From contig CAJXJM010000056.1 of the NCBI GenBank assembly GCA_913054205.1, forward strand, positions 1 to 9,949: a stretch of DNA of 9,949 nucleotides, given 5' to 3'. Under the pieces are notes generated by a model. The model had not been told where the DNA came from, did no database searches, and saw only the letters and a program-made list of their open reading frames with translations. Shown here piece after piece: positions 1 through 6,926 of this stretch. The position numbers and the translations under genes are program-made. Positions within the stretch are counted from its first letter, which is position 1. Each line of letters opens with the position of its first letter. Origin of the DNA: an uncultured Rhodospirillaceae bacterium (GTDB lineage: Bacteria; Pseudomonadota; Alphaproteobacteria; Rhodospirillales; UBA2165).

Positions 1-1137
1 AGAATGGAACGGATGATCGATTTCAACGTCGATCATCTTACGAATGATTTTTTCGATATCGAACAAATATTCGCGTTCTTCCTCGTCACAAAACGAGATC
101 GCCTGACCGGCAGCGCCGGCGCGCGCCGTCCGTCCAATACGGTGGACATAAGTCTCCGGATCGTTTGGCAGATCAAAGTTGATCACATGGGTGACCCCCT
201 CAACATCAATGCCGCGGGCCGCAATATCGGTCGCTACCAAAATCCGCAATTTGCCGTCTTTAAAGCTTTTAAGCGCTTCTTGGCGGGCATTTTGGGATTT
301 ATTGCCATGGATAACACCGCATCTGACATTCTTTTGTTCGAGATGTTTGGCTACCCGGTTGGCGCCATGTTTGGTGCGGGTGAAGACAAGGGCGCGGGAA
401 ATGTCGCTGTCTTCAAGAACTGTACTTAACAGATTGCGCTTTTGCGCTTTTGCGACAAACAGCACACGCTGGTCAATCCGCTCTGCCGTTGGAGACTGGG
501 CGGCAATTTCAACGCGGATTGGGTCGGTGAGCAAGCCATTAGCCAATTTGGCAACAGCCGACGGCATGGTCGCGGAAAACAAAAGCGTTTGGCGATCTTT
601 GCTAACGCGGTCTGTAATTTTGCGCACATCGTGAATGAAACCCATATCGAGCATGCGATCAGCTTCGTCGAGCACGTAAATGCCGACTTGATCTAAACGC
701 AGTTTGCCCTGGTTCATCAGATCGAGCAGGCGGCCAGGCGTGGCGACAACAATGTCGACGCCCTGGTTCAATGCGGCGACTTGTTGGCCTTGGGACGTGC
801 CGCCAAAAATGGTGGTGGCCTTTATATTTAGGAATTGTCCGTAAATCTTTACGGAATCGCCAATTTGAATGGCGAGTTCACGGGTCGGCGCCAATACGAG
901 GGCGCGCGGCCGGCCGGCTTGGGGCCGTCCATTAGAAGTTTCGGTGAGGCTCTGCAACATCGGCAGAACAAAAGCCGCAGTTTTTCCGGTGCCAGTCTGC
1001 GCTACACCAAGAAGATCACGGCCCGCCGTTAAATGCGGAATAGATTGGGCCTGGATCGGCGTGGGTGCCGCGTAGCCCTCAGCGGACAAAGCGCGCTGCA
1101 AAGGCTCGATCAAGTCGAGCCCAGAAAAATTAGTCAT
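1..1137 (-). CDS. rhlE: DEAD-box ATP-dependent RNA helicase, RhlE type (partial, C-terminus off the left edge)
   Basis: ATP-driven RNA helicase that remodels structured RNA in the cytoplasm, typically in mRNA decay, ribosome assembly or cold adaptation. The 379 visible residues hold the whole helicase core: Q-motif (PTPIQ, about 25-29), Walker A AQTGTGKT (46-53), motif Ia PTRELA (84-89), TPGR (133-136), DEAD (157-160), SAT (188-190) and HRIGRTAR (332-339). Only the variable C-terminal extension is missing. I chose ATG 1137 (MTNFSGL) because AGAG lies about 10 bases upstream and the family starts this way. An in-frame ATG at 1158 would add seven residues (MKRETTK) but has no Shine-Dalgarno. 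The gene lies downstream of the csp gene, same strand, beyond a terminator, so it may use its own promoter or readthrough. Membership of the family is certain; the RhlE label, rather than another DEAD-box subgroup, is an inference from the overall sequence. Confidence 0.93.
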   Translation of the reverse strand, partial: MTNFSGLDLIEPLQRALSAEGYAAPTPIQAQSIPHLTAGRDLLGVAQTGTGKTAAFVLPMLQSLTETSNGRPQAGRPRALVLAPTRELAIQIGDSVKIYGQFLNIKATTIFGGTSQGQQVAALNQGVDIVVATPGRLLDLMNQGKLRLDQVGIYVLDEADRMLDMGFIHDVRKITDRVSKDRQTLLFSATMPSAVAKLANGLLTDPIRVEIAAQSPTAERIDQRVLFVAKAQKRNLLSTVLEDSDISRALVFTRTKHGANRVAKHLEQKNVRCGVIHGNKSQNARQEALKSFKDGKLRILVATDIAARGIDVEGVTHVINFDLPNDPETYVHRIGRTARAGAAGQAISFCDEEEREYLFDIEKIIRKMIDVEIDHPFHS

Positions 1138-1161
1138 TTTGGTAGTTTCTCTTTTCATTAT

Positions 1162-1178
1162 TAGCCGCTTAGCGGCTA
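1162..1178 (-). promoter_or_regulatory. Perfect dyad in the helicase leader
   Basis: TAGCCGCT and AGCGGCTA flank a single base (TAGCCGCTTAGCGGCTA). In RNA this would fold as a 7-bp stem with a 3-nt loop, ending 24 bases before the helicase ATG at 1137 and before the alternative in-frame ATG at 1158. No T-run follows, so it is not a terminator. It could be an operator or a leader hairpin that affects translation; the sequence does not decide between them. Confidence 0.5.
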
Positions 1179-1271
1179 GGGGTGAGGTAAAGGAAAAATC
1201 TCAACATTACCCTGATCTACGCCCTACAAATAAATTAAGAGAGGACGTTAGGGGGCGCGAATTGGCTCCCC

Positions 1272-1300
1272 AAAAGATATAAGGGGGGATAGTCCCCCCT
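1272..1300 (-). terminator. Rho-independent terminator of the csp gene
   Basis: On the minus strand, 13 bases after the csp stop codon, AGGGGGGA and TCCCCCCT (1282-1300 on the plus strand) form an 8-bp GC-rich stem with a 3-nt loop. A T-rich stretch (TATATCTTTT) follows. This is the standard layout of an intrinsic terminator. It separates csp from the downstream helicase gene, although partial readthrough is possible because the T-tract is interrupted. Confidence 0.8.
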
Positions 1301-1313
1301 CAGATCCTGTAGA

Positions 1314-1523
1314 TTAGTCGCGAAGCGCGATGTTTTCGGCGGCTTCTTTGCCATCGCGGCCAGCAACCAATTCGTAGGTTACTTTTTGGCCGTCATTCAA
1401 AGTCGCAATACCAGCAGCTTCAACAGCAGAAATGTGCACAAATGCATCTTTTCCGCCATCTTCAGGTTCAATAAAACCGAAGCCTTTAGTGGCATTAAAC
1501 CACTTAACTGTTCCGTCAACCAT
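1314..1523 (-). CDS. CspA-family cold-shock protein
   Basis: Single OB-fold (cold-shock domain) protein of 69 residues, the usual CspA length, that binds single-stranded RNA and DNA in the cytoplasm and melts mRNA secondary structure. RNP1 is KGFGFI (13-18) and RNP2 is AFVHI (27-31); the N-terminus GTVKWFN is diagnostic. I chose ATG 1523 rather than the in-frame upstream ATG at 1580: the domain begins right after it, and AAGGA (1534-1538) lies 10 bases upstream. The extra 19 residues from 1580 have no family match and would fall in the leader. The gene has its own strong promoter, a long leader and a hairpin terminator, so it is probably a single-gene unit. Whether it is cold-induced or constitutive cannot be told from the coding sequence. 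Confidence 0.96.
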   Translation of the reverse strand: MVDGTVKWFNATKGFGFIEPEDGGKDAFVHISAVEAAGIATLNDGQKVTYELVAGRDGKEAAENIALRD

Positions 1524-1677
1524 AGTCGTTATTTCCTTTACATATACAATTTGTGTGGCCAGGCAACATGCCCGACTCACAGTTCAAACGTTCACGATGT
1601 CAGGAAAGCAACTGGTCGATGGGCGTGTTCGCAACAATCAAACAGGGCGTACACAAGACGTCTGTGTAACGTAGTAC
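1524..1677 (-). promoter_or_regulatory. Long 5' leader of the csp mRNA
   Basis: From the promoter at 1684-1711, transcription should begin near 1677, giving a leader of about 150 nt. Long structured leaders are a known feature of cspA-type mRNAs and act as temperature-responsive switches in E. coli. Two hairpins can be drawn. One, near the 5' end (1650-1668), pairs TACAC with GTGTA around the palindrome AGACGTCT with one bulged base. The second (1626-1644) pairs TGTTTG with CGAACA using one G-U pair. I do not see a clear E. coli-type cold box. Thermosensing is inference by analogy. Confidence 0.55.
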
Positions 1678-1683
1678 CGGCCT

Positions 1684-1711
1684 CATATAGACCCTTTGCA
1701 AAAAATGTCAA
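1684..1711 (-). promoter_or_regulatory. Sigma70-type promoter of the csp gene
   Basis: On the minus strand a perfect -35 TTGACA (1706-1711) is followed after 16 bases by TATATG (1684-1689) as -10. An AT-rich block lies directly upstream (1712-1749) and could act as an UP element. The start point would be near 1677. This is the best promoter match in the window. Confidence 0.75.
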
Positions 1712-1722
1712 GAAAATCTCGT

Positions 1723-1749
1723 AATTAATTTTAATAATAAAAATTAATT
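1723..1749. repeat. A/T-only inverted repeat between hydrolase stop and csp promoter
   Basis: AATTAATTTT (1723-1732) and AAAATTAATT (1740-1749) are perfect 10-bp arms separated by 7 bases (AATAATA). It sits 15 bases after the hydrolase stop codon and 12 bases upstream of the csp -35. It may be an UP element for the csp promoter, a weak stem ending the ABC-hydrolase transcript, or a site for an AT-binding nucleoid protein. It is not a classical GC-rich terminator. Confidence 0.6.
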
Positions 1750-1763
1750 CGGATTCGATTTTC

Positions 1764-2711
1764 TTATTTATTATCAATCCATTCGGCGATATCGCGCCAA
1801 ACATTCTTCGCCTGTAAATCGCGCAGCAGCATGTGATAGCCATTCTTGTAGCGGATAAGTTTGCGCTTTGACGCAGTGGATTTAGGCAGTCGCGCCAGCA
1901 TTTTCTCGGTTGGCGCTTTTTTGATGACTTCATCACGCTCGCCATAGAGAATGAGCGCTTTGCTGCGAAATTTTGCAGCTTCTGCGGCGGCCTCATCCAT
2001 CAAATTGGCCAATCCCCAAATCGTATCAATCCGGGTTTCTTTTATGATCAAAGGATCGCGGCCGAGCGCGCGCAACATTTCGATGTTGTCGCTTGGCTTT
2101 ATTTTTAAGCCGCGCCCGGAAAGCGTGACCCAGGGCAGGGTGTGAGATAATAATCCGAGCGCCCAGCGTTCATAAAAAGCCATGCTATCCCGGCCCCAAA
2201 CAGCGGGCGCAGCTAAAATAATGCCGTCGACGTGAGGCGGTTTGCGGCGGGTCATTGCAGTCATCATCACTGCGCCGCCCATGCTTGTCCCCAACAGATA
2301 GAGAGGTTTGTTTGGATGATTTGAACGGATTAGTTTGGTGGCCGAAATAAGATCATCAGCCAATGCTTTGCGCCCCGGCCAGCGTCCGTGATGGGGCGCT
2401 GCGCCAAAGCCGCGTTGATCATAGGCATAAACCAGAAGACCGCGATTGGCGAAATACTTCGCACCCTCTTTAACAAATAGCCCGTAATCATTGAAACCAT
2501 GCAGGGCCAAAATAACGGCTTTTGGCGACTTGTCATTCGGCTGCCAGCGATGCAGCGGCAAGGCTGCGCCATCGGTCATGATAAGAGATGTCGCCGTAAT
2601 TTTGGGCTCTGTGATGTTGGGGCCAGGGAGGACGAGTTGCGGCGCGCAGGCGCTCAGCGATGAAATGGCTAGAACTAATGCGACAAATTTGAATGCCGGT
2701 TTAAGGCGCAT
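1764..2711 (-). CDS. Lipoprotein alpha/beta hydrolase (monoacylglycerol lipase / lysophospholipase-like)
   Basis: Probable serine esterase or lipase anchored in the cell envelope. The N-terminus is a lipoprotein signal: basic start, hydrophobic stretch (about 6-18) and lipobox LSAC with lipidated Cys22. The 315-residue protein shows the fold's landmarks: oxyanion-hole HGFNDY (71-76), nucleophile elbow GTSMG (141-145, Ser143), acid GERDEV (Asp260) and catalytic His293 in YHMLLRD. The whole resembles the serine aminopeptidase S33/Hydrolase_4 family, whose members cleave monoacylglycerols or lysophospholipids; the real substrate is unknown. The start lies 8 bases after the stop of the ABC ATPase gene and has no clear Shine-Dalgarno, so translation is probably coupled to that gene. 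The pairing suggests a job linked to lipid or envelope traffic, but that is inference. Confidence 0.88.
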   Translation of the reverse strand: MRLKPAFKFVALVLAISSLSACAPQLVLPGPNITEPKITATSLIMTDGAALPLHRWQPNDKSPKAVILALHGFNDYGLFVKEGAKYFANRGLLVYAYDQRGFGAAPHHGRWPGRKALADDLISATKLIRSNHPNKPLYLLGTSMGGAVMMTAMTRRKPPHVDGIILAAPAVWGRDSMAFYERWALGLLSHTLPWVTLSGRGLKIKPSDNIEMLRALGRDPLIIKETRIDTIWGLANLMDEAAAEAAKFRSKALILYGERDEVIKKAPTEKMLARLPKSTASKRKLIRYKNGYHMLLRDLQAKNVWRDIAEWIDNK

Positions 2712-2719
2712 GGCGCTTT

Positions 2720-3712
2720 TCAGGTGATCCTGTCTGATGATCCGAGGCTTACCCCTTCTTCTGCGCCGCGGGTCATCATCAAGAAAATGTCTTCCAAATC
2801 GCTTTCTTTGGTGGTGAGATCAACAATGCCAAGGCCGGCTTTGCGGATCGCGTCGATCACCGCTTCAACCGGCACTTCATTTGGCGGCACGCGGAAAACG
2901 AGCTTGCGGCTGTTGCTTAACTCGACATTGAAACCAGCCAGTTCGCTCGGCACCTCAGACAACTTTTTATCGACCGTGATAATAAGTTCTTTAGAATCCA
3001 AGGTGCTGAGAAGATCTTCGGTTTTTTGGCTGGTGACCAAGCGTCCATGGCTGATGATCGCTATTTGATCGCAGAGCTCTTCGGCTTCCTCCAAATAGTG
3101 AGTGGTCAGCAAAATTGTTGTGCCTTGATCGCGAAGTCCCCGGATATAAGACCAAAGTTGTTGGCGAAGCTCAACATCGACGCCAGCGGTGGGCTCGTCC
3201 AACACCAAAACCGGCGGAGAATGCACCATGGCTTTGGCAACCAGCATGCGGCGGCGCATGCCCCCCGAAAGCGTTCTGGCATAGGCATCGGCTTTGTCTG
3301 AAAGCCGAACGGCAGCCAGAATGTCATCGGTACGGCGCTGGGCTTTTGGCACGCCATAGAGCCCGGCCTGTACTTCCAAGATTTCGCGCGGCGTGAAAAA
3401 AGGATCAATGTTGAGTTCTTGCGGCACAATCCCGATAGAGGAGCGCGCTTGGCGCATTTGCGCCTCAATGTCGTAATCCCAGACTTTGACGTCGCCCGAG
3501 GTTTTAATCACCAGGCCAGCCATAATATTAATGATTGTTGATTTTCCGGCGCCATTTGGCCCTAAAAGTCCAAAAAATGAGCCACGCGGAATTTTCAAAT
3601 TGATATCGGTCAACGCCTCTTTTGGAGGCTGGACCGAGTTCCCGGCATAGGTTTTATTGAGACCGGTAATCTCAATGGCGAATTCAGGGAGAGATGTTGA
3701 TTCTGGGCTCAT
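2720..3712 (-). CDS. ABC transporter ATP-binding protein (ABC-2 / DrrA-YadG type)
   Basis: Nucleotide-binding subunit of an ABC-2 type exporter, 330 residues. The ATPase domain (about 11-230) has Walker A GPNGAGKST (51-59), Q-loop Gln98, signature LSGGM (148-152), Walker B VLVLDEP (168-174), D-loop AGVD (176-179) and H-loop His205. The C-terminal part (about 240-315, ending in LEDIFL) matches the accessory domain common in this subfamily. All catalytic residues are present, so it should hydrolyse ATP. Such proteins need a membrane permease, normally encoded next door, but the downstream gene is a lipoprotein hydrolase and the upstream gene is divergent. ATG 3712 is the only sensible start; the Shine-Dalgarno is poor (CGGGA about 12 bases upstream). 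What it transports is unknown. Confidence 0.92.
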   Translation of the reverse strand: MSPESTSLPEFAIEITGLNKTYAGNSVQPPKEALTDINLKIPRGSFFGLLGPNGAGKSTIINIMAGLVIKTSGDVKVWDYDIEAQMRQARSSIGIVPQELNIDPFFTPREILEVQAGLYGVPKAQRRTDDILAAVRLSDKADAYARTLSGGMRRRMLVAKAMVHSPPVLVLDEPTAGVDVELRQQLWSYIRGLRDQGTTILLTTHYLEEAEELCDQIAIISHGRLVTSQKTEDLLSTLDSKELIITVDKKLSEVPSELAGFNVELSNSRKLVFRVPPNEVPVEAVIDAIRKAGLGIVDLTTKESDLEDIFLMMTRGAEEGVSLGSSDRIT

Positions 3713-3742
3713 TTATTTGTGCTATTCCCGGGCGGTTATTGC

Positions 3743-3759
3743 TTGGCAAAGCTTGCCAA
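3743..3759. promoter_or_regulatory. 17-bp dyad, candidate operator upstream of the ABC-hydrolase operon
   Basis: TTGGCAA (3743-3749) and TTGCCAA (3753-3759) are perfect 7-bp inverted arms around AGC, placed 31 bases upstream of the ABC ATG (3712) in the divergent intergenic region. Size and symmetry suit a dimeric repressor site. The half-site core TTGGCA occurs again at 3809-3814, in the -35 of the rightward promoter. In RNA it could also fold as a leader hairpin. No regulator gene is visible nearby. Confidence 0.5.
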
Positions 3760-3808
3760 TGTTTGATTGTGAGGTATCATTCGCGTTGCGCAGGGTCAAT
3801 CAACATCT

Positions 3809-3838
3809 TTGGCATCATTTGGGTGATTTGAAGATAAT
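3809..3838 (+). promoter_or_regulatory. Promoter of the zf-CHCC-polA operon
   Basis: TTGGCA (3809-3814; five of six matches to TTGACA) and GATAAT (3833-3838; five of six to TATAAT) are 18 bases apart. Transcription would start near 3845, giving a leader of about 18 nt before the zinc-protein ATG at 3863. No other good pair was seen between 3713 and 3862 facing right. Confidence 0.55.
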
Positions 3839-3862
3839 TTTAGAAATCAAACTGAGTATAAA

Positions 3863-4051
3863 ATGGATAGCACCGATATAGAAGAACCGATCGTCGTCGA
3901 AACCGAGCAAGTGAGCTGTGATGGCGGCAGCGGCGCATCCGGCCACCCTAATGTCTATTTAAGCATTGGCAAAGAAGGCCAAATCGTTTGCCCCTATTGC
4001 AGCCGCATTTTTGTTTTGGCCGAAGGTTCAGCTGACGGATCAGGACACTGA
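3863..4051 (+). CDS. zf-CHCC zinc protein (NDUFS6-like)
   Basis: A 62-residue protein with the zf-CHCC domain: Cys19 in CDGGSGASGHP, His28, then Cys43 and Cys46 in CPYCSRIFVL. This C-x8-H-x14-C-x2-C set binds one zinc ion. The domain is the bacterial relative of NDUFS6, the zinc-carrying accessory subunit of respiratory complex I in mitochondria and in alphaproteobacteria such as Paracoccus. The natural inference is a role in NADH:quinone oxidoreductase assembly or structure, although no nuo gene is in the window. The acidic N-terminus (1-17) is not conserved-looking. The gene is first in an apparent operon, 17 bases ahead of polA. The ribosome-binding site is weak. The start codon follows the promoter closely, and no better start exists. 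Confidence 0.9.
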   Translation: MDSTDIEEPIVVETEQVSCDGGSGASGHPNVYLSIGKEGQIVCPYCSRIFVLAEGSADGSGH

Positions 4052-4068
4052 GTTCTAAATCTAAAGAG

Positions 4069-6909
4069 ATGAAACATGTTTTCCTGATTGATGGATCGGG
4101 GTTTTTGTTTCGCGCTTATTTTGGCATCAAAACCCAAATGAACCGTCCCGATGGCACGCCGACCAATGCGGTGTATGGGTTCACTCAGATGCTGATGAAG
4201 CTGGTCGACGATACCAGTGCCGACCACATTGCCGTTATTTTTGACCGCGCCCGCAAAACATTTCGCAATGACATATATAAAGACTACAAAGCGCACCGGC
4301 CGCCGCCGCCGGACGATCTCATTCCACAGTTCGAGCTGGTCCGTGAAGCCACCCGCGCAATGAACATTCCAGCTGTCGATATGGAAGGCTATGAGGCTGA
4401 TGATCTGATCGCCACCTATGCCCGCCAAGCCGTCGAGGCTGGAGCTGAAGTTACAGTGGTGTCGACCGACAAAGATCTGATGCAATGTGTTGGACCTCAC
4501 ATCAAAATGTTTGATGCAATGAAAAACCGCGAAATTGGCCCGGACCAAGTTGTCGAGAAATTTGGCGTCGGCCCGGACCGCGTGATCGACGTGCAGGCGC
4601 TTGCCGGTGATTCTGCCGATAATGTACCGGGCGTTGCCGGTATCGGCGTTAAAACGGCGGCTCTATTGATCAATGAATACGGCGATTTGGATGGCGTTTT
4701 GGCGAATGCTGAAAACGTCAAACAGCCCAAACGCCGCGAAGCGCTAATCGAACAGGCTGATCTCGCGCGTATTTCCCGGGAATTGGTGACCCTCAAAGTC
4801 GATGTGCCGGTGGAGGTGCCGCTCGAAGATTTTGCCGTCAAAGATATCGAGGTGGATACTTTTTTAGCGTTTCTCCAAGAGCAGGCGTTTAAATCTTTGG
4901 TTACCCGAATGGAAAGCAAGTTCGGCCAAAAAGCACCCGAGGCGAAGGACGTTCAAGCAAAACCAAAACCTAGCAGCAAAGAAACTTCGTCGGAGGGCGC
5001 GCCTGATCCGGCAGCCTTTCATGTCGCCGCCGCCTTTCCTGAGAAAACTGAATATGAATTGGTCCAGGATAAAGACAGCCTGCAGGCCTGGATTGATGAG
5101 GCTACGTCGGTTGGTGTGGTGGCTGTCGATACCGAAACCACGTCGCTCAATGCCATGCAGGCGGAAATGGTCGGCATTTCGATGTCCATTCATCCCGGCA
5201 AAGCATGCTACATCCCGGTGGCGCATAGTGCGCCTGAAGAGCAAGCCACTCTTGATCTCGGATTGGATGATGCGCCCGACGCTAAAAATAACGGTGCCAA
5301 AATAAAACAGATCAAGCGGGAAGAGGTGGTCAAACTGATCAAGCCGCTGTTGGAAAACCTGTCCGTGCTCAAAATCTTTCATAACGCGAAGTATGACGCA
5401 AAGATTTTTGGTCATTATGGCATTAATGTTACGCCGGTCGATGACACCATGCTGATTTCCTATGCGATCGAGGGCGGTCTTCATAAACACAATATGGATG
5501 ATCTCGCGCAACTTCATCTCGATCATCAAACCATTAAATTCAAAGACGTTGCCGGCTCCGGCAAATCGCAAGTGACTTTTGACAAAGTGGCGCTTGATGC
5601 GGCACTTGATTATGCCGCCGAGGATGCGGACATCACACTGCGTCTCCATAAATTGCTGAAACCGCGCCTGGCCCTCGACCATATGGTTGGCATTTATGAA
5701 AGCATGGAACGGCCGCTGATTTCTGTTCTGACAGATATGGAGCGCACCGGCATTCAAGTCGATGCCACGGTCCTCAAAAAGTTAAGCGCTGATTTTGCTA
5801 AACGATTGGCTGAGCTTGAAATTGAAATCCATGAGCTTGTCGGCCACGAGTTCAACATCAACTCACCGAAACAATTGGGAGAAATCCTGTTTGATGAAAT
5901 GGGCATCGAGGGGGCTAAAAAAACCAAAACCGGCGCCTATCAAACCGGCGCAGATATTTTGGAAGGCTTGGCTGCCAACGGCCACGAGCTGCCGGTCAAG
6001 GTTTTGGAATTTCGCCAACTCGCCAAGCTGAAAAGCACCTATACCGATGCCTTGATCGAAGAGATCAATCCTGAGACCGGCCGAGTGCATACAAATTACG
6101 GTCAGGCGATTGCCTCAACGGGGCGCTTGAGTTCCAACGACCCTAATTTGCAGAATATTCCGATCCGCAGCGAAGAGGGCCGCAAGATCAGAACAGCTTT
6201 TGTGCCGTCTAAAGGCAATGTCTTGCTGTCAGCGGATTATTCTCAGATCGAGCTGCGTCTACTGGCCCATGTCGCTGGCATTGATGTTTTAAAACAGGCG
6301 TTTCACGACGGCGTTGATATTCATGCGCTGACCGCCTCTCAAGTGTTCGAAGTGCCAGTCGAAGGCATGGACCCGATGGTCCGGCGTCAGGCGAAGGCGA
6401 TTAATTTCGGCATCATTTATGGTATTTCTGCATTTGGCTTGGCGTGCCAGTTGGACATCTCCCGGGGTGAGGCGGCGAGATACATCGCTGCTTATTTTGA
6501 TCGCTATCCAGGTATCCAGACCTATATGGATGATACCAAGGCCAGTGCCGCTGAGCTTGGATACGTGACGACACTCTATGGTCGAAAGTGTTTTGTGCCG
6601 GGGATCAATGATAAAAATGGCGCCATGCGCAGTTTTGCAGAGCGTGCTGCGATCAATGCGCCGATCCAAGGCGGTGCCGCTGATATTATTAAACGCGCGA
6701 TGTTGAAATTGCCGGGTACGATGGAAGAAACCGGCTTGAAAGCAAAAATGCTATTGCAGGTACATGATGAACTGATCTTTGATGTGCCCGAAAAAGAGCT
6801 TGAGAAAACCACAAGTCTGGTTAAATCGGTAATGGAATCCGTTGCGCATTTGGACGTGCCTTTGGTGGTGGACACAGGCTATGGTAAAAACTGGGATGAA
6901 GCGCACTAA
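4069..6909 (+). CDS. polA: DNA polymerase I
   Basis: Repair and Okazaki-fragment-maturation polymerase, 946 residues (E. coli 928), with three domains. The 5'-3' nuclease (about 1-285) contains the aspartate-rich EADD region (109-112), STDKD (132-136) and the helix-hairpin-helix around GDSADNVPGVAGIGVKTAA (180-198). A low-complexity Lys/Pro/Ser linker follows (about 286-320). The 3'-5' proofreading domain (about 328-530) keeps all three motifs: DTE (354-356), NAKYD with Asp443, and YAAED (515-519). The polymerase domain (about 540-946) has motif A ADYSQIELR (722-730), motif B RRQAKAINFGIIYG (772-785; Phe780 at the sugar-discriminating position) and motif C VHDE (898-901). It should therefore have all three activities. 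AAAGAG sits unusually close to the ATG. It is second in the operon, with a 17-base gap on either side. Confidence 0.98.
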   Translation: MKHVFLIDGSGFLFRAYFGIKTQMNRPDGTPTNAVYGFTQMLMKLVDDTSADHIAVIFDRARKTFRNDIYKDYKAHRPPPPDDLIPQFELVREATRAMNIPAVDMEGYEADDLIATYARQAVEAGAEVTVVSTDKDLMQCVGPHIKMFDAMKNREIGPDQVVEKFGVGPDRVIDVQALAGDSADNVPGVAGIGVKTAALLINEYGDLDGVLANAENVKQPKRREALIEQADLARISRELVTLKVDVPVEVPLEDFAVKDIEVDTFLAFLQEQAFKSLVTRMESKFGQKAPEAKDVQAKPKPSSKETSSEGAPDPAAFHVAAAFPEKTEYELVQDKDSLQAWIDEATSVGVVAVDTETTSLNAMQAEMVGISMSIHPGKACYIPVAHSAPEEQATLDLGLDDAPDAKNNGAKIKQIKREEVVKLIKPLLENLSVLKIFHNAKYDAKIFGHYGINVTPVDDTMLISYAIEGGLHKHNMDDLAQLHLDHQTIKFKDVAGSGKSQVTFDKVALDAALDYAAEDADITLRLHKLLKPRLALDHMVGIYESMERPLISVLTDMERTGIQVDATVLKKLSADFAKRLAELEIEIHELVGHEFNINSPKQLGEILFDEMGIEGAKKTKTGAYQTGADILEGLAANGHELPVKVLEFRQLAKLKSTYTDALIEEINPETGRVHTNYGQAIASTGRLSSNDPNLQNIPIRSEEGRKIRTAFVPSKGNVLLSADYSQIELRLLAHVAGIDVLKQAFHDGVDIHALTASQVFEVPVEGMDPMVRRQAKAINFGIIYGISAFGLACQLDISRGEAARYIAAYFDRYPGIQTYMDDTKASAAELGYVTTLYGRKCFVPGINDKNGAMRSFAERAAINAPIQGGAADIIKRAMLKLPGTMEETGLKAKMLLQVHDELIFDVPEKELEKTTSLVKSVMESVAHLDVPLVVDTGYGKNWDEAH

Positions 6910-6926
6910 ATAATTGGGGGTGGATT

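Noticed and set aside
4..429. Plus-strand 141-residue frame at the left edge
   Set aside because: It is the antisense shadow of the DEAD-box helicase, whose motifs run continuously on the minus strand.
1252..1271. Imperfect inverted repeat (GGGGCGC/GCTCCCC) as a second csp terminator
   Set aside because: The stem has a mismatch, and no T-run follows on either strand; the G6/C6 hairpin at 1282-1300 already fits.
1592..1996. Minus-strand 134-residue frame across the hydrolase end and csp leader
   Set aside because: It is out of frame with the hydrolase, has no family match, and its end covers the csp promoter.
3720..3862. Leftward promoter for the ABC-hydrolase operon
   Set aside because: Possible TTGATT/TTGACC boxes do not pair with a good -10 at acceptable spacing, so no site is called.
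4864..5757. 297-residue open frame antisense to polA
   Set aside because: It lies wholly inside polA on the other strand, has no recognisable domain, and polA's frame is unambiguous.
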